A DNA stretch of 5,958 nucleotides from CAVZLD01 sp964522605 (GCA_964522605.1 CAZFWV010000405.1:1-5958); one strand, 5' to 3'. Positions 1 through 5,839 are shown, numbered from the stretch's first letter. Notes: generated by a model not told the origin, from the letters alone. Made by a program: numbers and translations.

Positions 1-57
1 TCCACTGCCGGCAGAATCCACGTATTTCTCGAGGTTTTCGCGAATTGCGTCCTGATC

Positions 58-96
58 GCCAATCCGCCATCCCCGGTTCGAATCCGGGCGGCGCCT
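58..96 (+). other. 3' half of tRNA-Gly(GCC), probable integrase attachment site
   Basis: The segment reads as a tRNA from the anticodon onward. It has GCC anticodon at 58-60, AA, the 3' anticodon-stem strand TCCGC (63-67) and a four-base variable region CATC. The T arm is CCCGG-TTCGAAT-CCGGG (72-88) with a perfect 5-bp stem. The acceptor strand CGGCGCC (89-95) is followed by discriminator T (96). A T discriminator with a GCC anticodon fits bacterial tRNA-Gly. The 5' half is absent: bases 1-57 contain no acceptor strand GGCGCCG, no D arm, and no matching GCGGA anticodon-stem strand. Identity begins at the anticodon, a usual crossover site for tyrosine recombinases, so I infer an att site (attL or attR) left by an integrated element. 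A decayed tRNA pseudogene is the alternative. No CCA is encoded. Confidence 0.6.
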
Positions 97-520
97 CTGC
101 TGAATACCCCCCGATTTCCCGCCTAAATCCTCCCTCGGCAACACGTTCGGCGCCGGGCTCTCTGCGCTCGCCATTTCCCCCTGTTCCGCCGGATTGCGTC
201 ACGTTCCGCCATGATCCTCTGGTCGACGCGCACAGTATCCTGGCCGATATCGGGCGGTAGTCGCCGCACGCCTCCATTGGGCAGCTCAATCTCCACACGT
301 GTCGCCTGCGACGAGATCGGTAGGAACATACCGTTCCAAGCGACGCTGCCACTCCAGATAATCATGAACTCCACTGGCCGGACGTCCCATGGTTTGACTC
401 GCAACAAGGCGCCGATGAAAACGAATAGCCGACAGAACGCGTCAAATGTGAATTCGCCGGACGCTTACGAGTGGCTTTGTCGCATCGGCTGGAAGGAACA
501 TGGGTCAATGCAATGAGGTC
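97..520. other. Long spacer with no intact gene
   Basis: Between the tRNA fragment and the 3' end of the glycine-rich gene no reading frame combines a start, a ribosome binding site and a convincing protein. Open frames on both strands are short and rich in Arg, Pro and Ser. The only protein-like pieces are on the minus strand at 228-390, described separately as a possible insertion-sequence remnant. Together with the neighbouring tRNA fragment this reads as a scarred insertion region. Confidence 0.5.
228..390 (-). pseudogene. Possible remnant of an IS66-type accessory protein (TnpA-like)
   Basis: Two minus-strand frames hold pieces that resemble the small helix-turn-helix accessory protein of IS66-family elements. 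From an ATG at 390 to about 328 the frame reads MGRPASGVHDYLEWQRRLERY, like the N-terminal W-x-R-R-L-E-R helix of that family. Shifted by one base, 326-228 reads FLPISSQATRVEIELPNGG followed by VRRLPPDIGQDTVR. This resembles the conserved C-terminal 'VEIELPNG...RLP' block. The middle, which should hold the rest of the helix-turn-helix, is missing, and the two pieces are out of frame. This would fit an internal deletion with frameshift. No ribosome binding site precedes the ATG. No transposase (TnpC) is present, and I see no terminal inverted repeats. The family call rests on remembered motif patterns only. Confidence 0.3.
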
Positions 521-524
521 GGCC

Positions 525-544
525 ATTGCCGCCATCGCGGCAAT
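525..544 (-). terminator. Hairpin just downstream of the glycine-rich gene
   Basis: A perfect 8-bp stem (ATTGCCGC / GCGGCAAT) closes a four-base loop (CATC), 15 bases beyond the stop codon of the 560-1339 gene. On the minus strand no T-run follows, so it is not a textbook intrinsic terminator. On the plus strand a GTCGTTTT lies about ten bases beyond the stem. It may end or stabilise the transcript. Confidence 0.35.
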
Positions 545-559
545 AGGTGTGATGTCGTT

Positions 560-1339
560 TTAGCCGCCGCCACATCCACCGCCGCCACATCCACCGCCGC
601 CACATCCGGAGTCACCTCCGGAGTCACCTCCGGAACTGCAGCCGCCACCGTCGAAGAACCACCATGGGCCGACGTCACCACCAGAACCACCTCCCCCTCG
701 ACCTCCACGTCCCGCTCGAAATACCAGCCAGAAGATGAGCACAATCATGCCAAGGCCCAAGAAAGGGCCGAACTTGTCCCGAAGACTCGTCGCAAAGAAC
801 GGAGTCGTGCAGACAGCCAATCCGGGAATCGCTGCAAGTCCGTAGGTGGAGGCAAAAGACTTGGGAATGACCCAGTTCCGTTCGGTGTTTACGCGTCGGA
901 AGTTCACATCTTGCCCGAACCGAATGGCCGATGGGGGCCAAATGTCGTCGGGGGGTCGTTCGTTGAAGAACGCTTCGTAGCTTTGCTTCGTTTGCTCATA
1001 CCAAGAAACGAATTTATCGTTCTCCGCATGACCGCCCTTCGTCGGTCCATGATGCATCGGTATGCCGAGTATCTCTTGGCACCAGCGATCCCAGTAGGAA
1101 CGAGTGTACACGAGATGCAGGTGCCAAACTTGGTCCACCTGGTCGGACGGAGTCACCGGATGCCCCGCGACAGTCGCCAAGAACATGAAACGACGATATT
1201 CTGCGATAACCCGCGACGCATAGGTCTCACTCCAACCATTCTCTTTGCTCAGACGATGCGAGAATGTCAGTGACTCATCTCCTTCGTCAAAAGAGAAATC
1301 GGATATGCGCTTCCACAAGTTTTCATGTTCTGCACGCAT
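560..1339 (-). CDS. GRDP-like glycine-rich domain protein, membrane-anchored
   Basis: The protein is 259 aa. Residues about 1-150 form a helical cytoplasmic-type domain with the motif DQVDQVWHLHLVYTRSY (66-82), followed by IPMHH (93-97). The 'D-x-V-W-H-x-H' signature is that of the GRDP-like (DUF1399) family, known as glycine-rich domain proteins in plants and present in bacteria without a firm biochemical role. One hydrophobic segment (about 190-208, GPFLGLGMIVLIFWLVF) follows. The tail (209-259) is almost entirely Gly, with Ser/Asp and four Cys (234, 246, 251, 256). I chose ATG at 1339 because GGAAAGG lies 6 bases upstream. The frame stays open to 1519, but the extra 60 residues are Arg/Pro-rich and unlike a protein domain. 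The tail is encoded by short tandem repeats, so its length may vary between strains. Substrate or partners cannot be inferred from the neighbours. The frame is convincing; the family name is moderately sure. Confidence 0.8.
   Translation of the reverse strand: MRAEHENLWKRISDFSFDEGDESLTFSHRLSKENGWSETYASRVIAEYRRFMFLATVAGHPVTPSDQVDQVWHLHLVYTRSYWDRWCQEILGIPMHHGPTKGGHAENDKFVSWYEQTKQSYEAFFNERPPDDIWPPSAIRFGQDVNFRRVNTERNWVIPKSFASTYGLAAIPGLAVCTTPFFATSLRDKFGPFLGLGMIVLIFWLVFRAGRGGRGGGGSGGDVGPWWFFDGGGCSSGGDSGGDSGCGGGGCGGGGCGGG
564..634. repeat. Tandem repeats coding the Gly/Cys tail
   Basis: Three copies of a 15-bp unit (CCGCCGCCACATCCA on the plus strand; 564-578, 579-593, 594-608 with one mismatch) encode the CGGGG repeats. 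They are followed by two and a half copies of a 12-bp unit (TCCGGAGTCACC, from 605) encoding GGDS. Such units readily expand or contract by slippage. Confidence 0.85.
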
Positions 1340-1473
1340 GCATCGCCTTTCCGCATACTCGTCGGCGTTCCTTGGTGGCTGGTCGGTTGAGCGGCAGTGG
1401 CCGACTAACTGCTGATTGAACTCGACCGTGAGCAGCAAATCGCAACGGGGTGGCCCAAAGAGCCACTTTGAAG

Positions 1474-1513
1474 GGACGCCGGGTTTCGTCCAAGGTGGAG
1501 GAACCCGGGGTCC
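1474..1513. repeat. Imperfect inverted repeat, 12-bp arms
   Basis: GGAC-G-CCGGGTT (1474-1485) pairs with AACCCGG-G-GTCC (1502-1513) apart from one central G/G mismatch, around a 16-base loop. A second, smaller hairpin (GTGGC/GCCAC, 1450-1466) sits just to its left. No T-run follows on either strand. Role unknown. Confidence 0.6.
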
Positions 1514-1693
1514 ACTCATTCCCCGTCACGAAAACTGGATTGGTTCCCGCTGTGTCCTACTCCGATTAGGAACGCGAGGGTGTGACGCGGCTCTCGGATT
1601 GAGCGTACAGACGCATCTCGCGAATCACTGGAGGATGGGTCGTCCGGGTCTCGAGGGACAATCGTTGTCCACCGGCACGCCGAGCGAAGGCTC

Positions 1694-1720
1694 AGAAAAG
1701 CGACACTCCGGATGTGTCGC
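1694..1720 (-). terminator. Terminator-like hairpin with T-run (minus strand)
   Basis: Read on the minus strand, GCGACAC (1720-1714), a seven-base loop ATCCGGA and GTGTCGC (1706-1700) form a perfect 7-bp stem followed at once by TTTTCT (1699-1694). This fits an intrinsic terminator. The nearest minus-strand gene upstream ends 456 bases away at 2176. The hairpin would therefore end either a long 3' untranslated region of that gene or an unrecognised small RNA. Confidence 0.4.
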
Positions 1721-1961
1721 CGATGGAGCCCAATCGGAGATCACGCCACGGATTCACGCTGTCGAGCAGGATGCTGGTTCTGAGCGAATCGCCGGTCCAC
1801 GGCAGCGGCGACTTCGTACGTGTTTCGCGTGCTGGCATGGCGATCGGGGGGGTTGGGAGTCGAGGCCGTCCGCGAGATCCGGCGCATTTTGTCGGCAGGG
1901 TTCGGCAAGGCTTGCCAGCGTTTCCCAGGCCTGCTTCTCGCGTCCGTTCCGGTTTTTGTTG

Positions 1962-2022
1962 CACGGCAAGCCGAAGGCGACTGCTACTGTTTCGGATTCG
2001 CCGACGCCTCCGGCTCGCCGTG
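1962..2022. repeat. 18-bp inverted repeat around a 25-base loop
   Basis: The arm 1962-1979 (CACGGCAAGCCGAAGGCG) is matched by 2005-2022 (CGCCTCCGGCTCGCCGTG) at 16 of 18 positions. In minus-strand RNA the two odd positions become G-U wobbles, so all 18 pair. In plus-strand RNA they are A-C mismatches. The asymmetry suggests that, if the structure works as RNA, the minus strand is the transcript. No T-run follows on that strand (CAACAAAAACC). Confidence 0.65.
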
Positions 2023-2124
2023 AAACGAGTTGATCGTGCCCTCCGTAGATCGTGTGGGCCGCGCAACCCCGCTCTGTGCCAAATTGTCGCGGAGGGAGAG
2101 TAAGTTCATTGCAGCCCGCCCACC

Positions 2125-2147
2125 GGGGTTCCGTGAGCGGCTACCCC
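2125..2147 (-). terminator. Hairpin downstream of the PEP-CTERM gene
   Basis: GGGGT (2125-2129) pairs with ACCCC (2143-2147). Inside it CCG/CGG (2131-2133/2138-2140) closes a TGAG tetraloop. It lies 28 bases beyond the stop codon at 2176. No T-run follows on the minus strand, so termination is only a possibility. Confidence 0.3.
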
Positions 2148-2175
2148 CAATTGAGTGAATGCCGTAACCTGGCGC

Positions 2176-3861
2176 TTAGACGGCACTTCTCGCAGGGCGA
2201 CGGTGAAGACTCGGTAACAGTCCCATCAGCAACAGCAACCAGCCAGCCGGCTCCGGCACCGCCATAGCATCCGTCCTCGGCCCCTGCTCATACCCACCGT
2301 CCTCGAGCGCAATCACGAGGTCACCAGTCCCGAACACGCCGTCGCCGTTCCAGTCGCCTTCAGACCAACTGGCGTATTGCTGTGTCTCGTACTTGCCAGT
2401 CTCCAAAACCTGCACGAGGTCACCCGTGTTGAACTCGCCGTCCAAGTTTGCATCGCCGTACCACGTTTGCACTAGGCTCTTGACCCAAACCGTTCGGTCC
2501 GCCAAGTCAACCACGCCATTTGCATCCAAATCGAATTGCAAGTCCGTGGAACCAGGAACCAGGCGATCTATATCCGCAACCGTGAGAAGCCCGTCTCTGT
2601 CAAAGTCACCGAGCACTGGCACAACAACGACGGGAGAATCGAGAAATACAATCCAATTCGTTTCTCGACCTTCGTAATCGCCCGAACCTCGTAGCACTTG
2701 ACCGTTGGCTGAGATCTCGTCGACATAGGTAAGTTCCCAGTCAGCGAGATGGTCTCCCAAGCCGTGGTCACGAATTAGCACGTCTTGAAGATCTTGCATC
2801 CCGTGAGAATCATCCCAGACAAAGGCGCGACGGTACCATGCATCGTCATCCAACGCCTTTCCTAAGGACTCGCCAACAACGATCGCGCCGTCGGCAGTGA
2901 TTGAATTTGCTTTGCTTCCTTCCCCGCCGGGCAACACTCCCAAATCGGTCATACCTGACTCGGGCGTCCAGCGATACGCATGACCGTTTGACCACGCGGG
3001 TCCGGTTCTGTCTTTTGATAACTCGATCCAACCGATGATCGAATTCCCGTCATGAGAAACGTCGACTGCATAGTGGTACTCCGAGGGACTTCCGTCCAGC
3101 AGAACGGGACCAGTCTCCGCGGTCCAGCGGAAGGAATAGACATTCTGATCCGTGTCGTACATCCCTCCTACCACGACCTTCCCGTCTCTCGAAAGGTTGA
3201 ACGGCGTGATCTTGCTAAAGCCATCAGGTGGTGAGAATTCCTGCATCCCATCTTCCATCGTCCAGATAAAAGGGCGAACGTCTTCCACTGTGGCCCACTG
3301 AGAGTCAAGAGCAGCGAGGTTCACGAAAAAACTTTGGCCAACAACCACGTTGCCATCTTCCGACATGGCTCTTGGGGTAGATGAATTATGACCTGGCAGA
3401 GCCCCCAGCGGGACTGCGCCCAGTTGCTCGGTCCAGCGGAAGGCTCCTTGCACGCTTGCGCGCCCTCTCGGGTTGATATCGAACGCAACCTCTGCGCTGT
3501 ACAGCACGACGTTTCCGTCATCCGATAACTCGCTGCCGTACGCGGCCCATCGAAAGACATTCTTGATCGCATCGGCAAGGTCATTCGCGATAACCTCGAC
3601 AGGCGGTTTCGGCAGAAGCGTGGCCTGCTGCGTCTCCTGGTCCCAGCGATAAGCGAGCCAGCCATGCTCGGGATCGAAAATGTGGGGCTTAATGTGGACA
3701 CTCCCCGTAATGACGGATCCATCGTAGGAAAGCCCCTCGATACTCCTGACGTTCGGATCGATGATCTCATCCAACTCATAGAATTCTGCGGCCGTCGCGG
3801 ACTTCGGCAGCATGAGCACCAGCACCAGCACGCTCATCAGGAAGATGTAACCGTATCGCAC
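2176..3861 (-). CDS. Secreted HAF-type repeat protein with dockerin-like repeats and PEP-CTERM tail
   Basis: The protein is 561 aa. Residues 1-24 are a signal peptide (hydrophobic SVLVLVLML, then SATA-AEF as the cleavage site). Residues about 40-400 carry seven degenerate repeats with the core 'x-S-x-D-G-x-V-V-x-G' (near 43, 111, 165, 223, 268, 320, 383). These alternate with 'F/Y-R-W-T-x-x-x-G' strands. This is the pattern of HAF-type extracellular repeats and probably folds as a β-propeller. Residues about 417-525 hold calcium-loop, dockerin-like segments (GDFDRDGLLTVADID, FDLDANGVVDLADR, GDANLDGEFNTGDLV, GDWNGDGVFGTGDLV). The end is a PEP-CTERM signal: VPEP (535-538), hydrophobic stretch, RR. 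Such tails are handled by an exosortase, not encoded here. I start at GTG 3861 because AGAGGG lies 5 bases upstream and the signal peptide then begins at once. The frame is open to 4026, but those residues spoil the signal. Ligand unknown. Confidence 0.85.
   Translation of the reverse strand: MRYGYIFLMSVLVLVLMLPKSATAAEFYELDEIIDPNVRSIEGLSYDGSVITGSVHIKPHIFDPEHGWLAYRWDQETQQATLLPKPPVEVIANDLADAIKNVFRWAAYGSELSDDGNVVLYSAEVAFDINPRGRASVQGAFRWTEQLGAVPLGALPGHNSSTPRAMSEDGNVVVGQSFFVNLAALDSQWATVEDVRPFIWTMEDGMQEFSPPDGFSKITPFNLSRDGKVVVGGMYDTDQNVYSFRWTAETGPVLLDGSPSEYHYAVDVSHDGNSIIGWIELSKDRTGPAWSNGHAYRWTPESGMTDLGVLPGGEGSKANSITADGAIVVGESLGKALDDDAWYRRAFVWDDSHGMQDLQDVLIRDHGLGDHLADWELTYVDEISANGQVLRGSGDYEGRETNWIVFLDSPVVVVPVLGDFDRDGLLTVADIDRLVPGSTDLQFDLDANGVVDLADRTVWVKSLVQTWYGDANLDGEFNTGDLVQVLETGKYETQQYASWSEGDWNGDGVFGTGDLVIALEDGGYEQGPRTDAMAVPEPAGWLLLLMGLLPSLHRRPARSAV
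2282..2456. repeat. Diverged direct repeat encoding two dockerin-like segments
   Basis: The blocks at about 2282-2350 and 2385-2456 share the string ACGAGGTCACC and a similar flanking order (a GCCGTC step, then a run ending in TCGCC). They encode the two most similar segments of the preceding protein, GDANLDG-x-F-x-TGDLV and GDWNGDG-x-F-x-TGDLV. This points to internal duplication. Confidence 0.55.
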
Positions 3862-4102
3862 GTAAACCCTCTCTGTCGCTCTACTTAGGTAGTGGATGAC
3901 TCGTCGCCAGCCCAGTACAAATGGCGGCATAAGCCCCGAATGGCCTAGCGCAAAACGCCGCCGGCGCGCCTCACGAAAAGGGATTTTTTTGGAAAGAAAG
4001 AAGCATCGAAAACCGGGGCCACGCACGGATGCTCTTGGGCCACAATCCTGAGCAGACTCTCCACAGCAGCAGGTCTTATCGACGGCGGCGCAGCCGATGG
4101 AC

Positions 4103-4125
4103 CCGGGCGACCAACGGAAGCCCGG
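4103..4125 (-). terminator. Hairpin directly after the stop codon of the 480-aa gene
   Basis: CCGGGC (4103-4108) and GCCCGG (4120-4125) form a perfect GC-only 6-bp stem with an 11-base loop. It begins 3 bases past the stop codon at 4129. There is no T-run behind it on the minus strand. It could be a termination or 3'-protection element separating this gene from the PEP-CTERM gene downstream. Confidence 0.35.
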
Positions 4126-4128
4126 AAA

Positions 4129-5571
4129 TCATGGGGGCAACGTGACTTCGGTGGTCGGTCCCGCCGATAATTCCACGGGGAGTGATCGAGACCGCTGTTC
4201 GGCCGACGAAGGATTGGGAGCGCCCCACAAGACGTAGCGCCCGGGAGGCACGTTGCGGAAAATAATGCAATTCTCGTGGTCAATTCGTCCGGATCCCGAC
4301 CACTTACCGACCGCGGCTCCGCCTTCCGGCTCCATGTGGACGAGGTATTCCGCAGGACTTTCCGTGCCGGCAAAATCGACCCGCACACGAATGCTGGCCG
4401 ATTCGTGCATCACCAGCTGGATCTCCTCCGCAGGGAGATGAATCGCCGGGCCGAGTCCCGGCAAGAAGTAATCTGCCTTGTCCAATCTCACGGTCGCATT
4501 TCCCGTCGGAACATTCTGTAGAGAGAATTGGCCGTCCGCGTCCGAGAGCGCACGATCTTGATCGGGCGTCTCGTACCGTCCATGACTTCCTGCGACGACA
4601 TTCGTCAGTCGCACGACGACTCCCTCAAGTGGTTCGCCGTCGACGGTAACGACGCGACCGGAAACCGCTGCCGCGCGAGCAAGTTCACATTCGCGCGAAG
4701 ACCAGCGTGGCTGCTCGTCGATCCGCACATAGTCGATGACTCGCGAAGCATACCCCTTCGCCTCGGCGACTACGCGGTACACGCCCGGCGAAATCTGCTT
4801 GAGAACCCACCGGCCATTCGCGTCGCTGAGGACCTCCGACGTCACCACGTATTCGGATCCGCCTTGCGATTGCGTTTCCACTCGCTGCAGGAGGATCCGG
4901 GCGACGAGCGGATGCTCGGTCTGAGCATCGATCACGACACCTTCGAGCACGCTCCCGTCGGCTGGCGCGTATCCATGCGTCTCTAACCGTTCGTCGACAA
5001 TCTGCAGTCCCTCGGGCACGGTGACATCGGTCCCACGAAGCTGACCGCCGACGTAAATATTCAATTGCATCGGAGCTTCCTCGTCCGCACGATACGAGTC
5101 CGCCGGTCGCAGGTCCGCCGGCAGTTGACGAAGGCGTTCCCATCGCTCGGGTACCCACACCATAAAGCACCAATCGATGGACGCCGCGGCGCGTTTTGCG
5201 GGTTCTCGATTGGGGTTAAGCCAGAAACTGAAACCGACACCGTCGTGAAGAACCACCTGCTTGTTTTTTGACGGCAGACGGGCAAAGTCGGCGAGCACGC
5301 TGTTCAACGCCTGCGCATCCCCCCGACACTCCGCATGCCACTGCCCACCGCCGAACGGAGGCCCTTCCCACCAGGCAATTCGCCCCGGATGGTTGAAGAT
5401 CGCTGCCGCTCCCGCCGGCCATCCCGGGTCCGACAGCGGCGAGTTTCCTTCGCCACCCGTAATGAGTGCGAAAACAGGATGACTCATCGCCGCGATTAGC
5501 GCGAAACCAATCAGAAATGACGCACCAAGCCGTCTGCACGGCCGGCCCCCAACGAATCGTTTCTGCAGCAT
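4129..5571 (-). CDS. Exported protein with carboxypeptidase-regulatory-like domains
   Basis: The protein is 480 aa. Residues 1-35 are a signal peptide: basic start MLQKRFVGGRPCRR, hydrophobic SFLIGFALIAA, cleavage after HPVFA. An N-terminal domain (about 36-200) contains the strongly patterned stretch IAWWEGPPFGGGQWHAECRGD (65-85) and GVGFSFWLNPNREPAKRA (111-128). I know this combination only from planctomycete proteins of unknown function. Two β-sandwich repeats follow, each with the carboxypeptidase-regulatory-like pattern. Repeat 1 (about 207-300) has LEGVVIDA, SDANGRW and SPGVYRVVAEAKGY. Repeat 2 (about 302-388) has VSGRVVTVDGEPLEGVVV, SDADGQFSL and TGNATVRLDKADY. A third, weaker one covers about 391-478 (FRNVPPGRYVL). 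No peptidase active site is visible, so the family name describes the fold only. ATG at 5571 is chosen because GGTGGAG stands 7 bases upstream; a TTG ten codons earlier lacks this. It is transcribed divergently from the gene beginning at 5934. Confidence 0.85.
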   Translation of the reverse strand: MLQKRFVGGRPCRRLGASFLIGFALIAAMSHPVFALITGGEGNSPLSDPGWPAGAAAIFNHPGRIAWWEGPPFGGGQWHAECRGDAQALNSVLADFARLPSKNKQVVLHDGVGFSFWLNPNREPAKRAAASIDWCFMVWVPERWERLRQLPADLRPADSYRADEEAPMQLNIYVGGQLRGTDVTVPEGLQIVDERLETHGYAPADGSVLEGVVIDAQTEHPLVARILLQRVETQSQGGSEYVVTSEVLSDANGRWVLKQISPGVYRVVAEAKGYASRVIDYVRIDEQPRWSSRECELARAAAVSGRVVTVDGEPLEGVVVRLTNVVAGSHGRYETPDQDRALSDADGQFSLQNVPTGNATVRLDKADYFLPGLGPAIHLPAEEIQLVMHESASIRVRVDFAGTESPAEYLVHMEPEGGAAVGKWSGSGRIDHENCIIFRNVPPGRYVLWGAPNPSSAEQRSRSLPVELSAGPTTEVTLPP

Positions 5572-5696
5572 GACTGTTCTCCACCGCGGATCCGGTCCCA
5601 AGTCCCAGGAGTAGACGATCTGGGAGTGGACCGAGTTCCCCGAATCCGCCTGTAATCAGAGCCCGCGGCATGTGCCGTTCGGATGCCGGCCAAGAC

Positions 5697-5737
5697 TGCC
5701 ATTTTGGCTTCCTGCAGCTGACAAAATGGCATTTTTT
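5697..5737 (+). terminator. Intrinsic terminator, plus strand
   Basis: TGCCATTTTG (5697-5706) and CAAAATGGCA (5722-5731) form a perfect 10-bp stem around a 15-base loop, followed at once by six T (5732-5737). This is a textbook intrinsic terminator on the plus strand, but no plus-strand gene lies to its left. It may block antisense or read-through transcription entering the promoter at 5805. Alternatively it could be one copy of a dispersed hairpin element. On the minus strand the T-run is on the wrong side, but the hairpin could form in a leader of the 4129-5571 gene. Confidence 0.6.
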
Positions 5738-5761
5738 CACCCGGACGCCCACGGCCGATGA

Positions 5762-5792
5762 GGGAAAACCTTGCGTGAACTACGGGAAAACC
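5762..5792. promoter_or_regulatory. Paired direct repeat, possible activator site
   Basis: GGGAAAACC occurs at 5762-5770 and again at 5784-5792. The starts are 22 bp apart, close to two helical turns, so a dimeric activator could contact both on one DNA face. The pair sits just upstream of the sigma-54-type promoter. That is nearer than most enhancer sites for sigma-54 activators, so the assignment is tentative. Confidence 0.35.
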
Positions 5793-5804
5793 GACGCCGC
5801 GTTT

Positions 5805-5820
5805 TGGCACGCTCGTTGCT
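5805..5820 (+). promoter_or_regulatory. Sigma-54 (RpoN) -24/-12 promoter
   Basis: TGGCACGCTCGTTGCT matches the consensus TGGCAC-N5-TTGCW at every defined position. GG at 5806 and GC at 5818 are 12 bp apart, as required. Transcription would start near 5830, about 100 bases before the start codon at 5934/5937. Sigma-54 promoters need an ATP-driven enhancer-binding activator, so the gene should be tightly conditional. No competing -35/-10 pair is obvious. Confidence 0.7.
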
Positions 5821-5839
5821 TATTTGATCGTCGGGTCTG

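Larger units (their letters stand above)
1340..2175. other. Long hairpin-rich intergenic region, no gene supported
   Basis: This 836-bp stretch separates two minus-strand genes. Frames are open on both strands because the DNA is GC-rich. Their products are Arg/Ser/Pro-rich, lack ribosome binding sites, and overlap each other. What stands out are inverted repeats: GTGGC/GCCAC at 1450-1466, the imperfect 12-bp pair at 1474-1513, GGACAA/TTGTCC with a three-base loop at 1656-1670, GCGACAC/GTGTCGC at 1700-1720, and an 18-bp pair at 1962-2022. The promoter of the 560-1339 gene should lie just right of 1339, but I see no clear -35/-10 pair. Confidence 0.55.

Noticed and set aside
1..57. Open reading on both strands at the left edge, e.g. 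a plus frame ending in ...RFSRIAS with a stop at 52-54
   Set aside because: All are under 20 codons, more than one frame looks plausible, and nothing identifies the gene. An integrase end is possible but not supported.
20..96. Complete tRNA gene
   Set aside because: No 5' acceptor strand, D arm or 5' anticodon-stem strand can be found at the required distances.
500..1273. 257-codon open frame on the plus strand
   Set aside because: It is antisense to the GRDP-like gene. Its Thr/Ser-rich start is the mirror of the Gly-rich tail repeats. The minus strand has the recognisable domain, membrane segment and ribosome binding site.
1340..1519. 60-residue N-terminal extension of the glycine-rich protein
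   Set aside because: Its composition is not domain-like, and the internal ATG at 1339 has a good GGAAAGG at proper spacing.
1416..2033. 205-codon plus-strand frame in the spacer, with overlapping frames on both strands
   Set aside because: No ribosome binding site, no protein pattern, biased Arg/Ser/Pro content, and it runs through several inverted repeats.
3984..3990. Run of seven T on the plus strand as a terminator
   Set aside because: The nearest GC-rich palindrome (GGCGCGCC region) is too far away and does not form a stem adjoining the T-run.
3862..4026. 55-residue N-terminal extension of the PEP-CTERM protein
   Set aside because: It would bury the signal peptide. GTG at 3861 has AGAGGG five bases upstream and yields a clean signal sequence.
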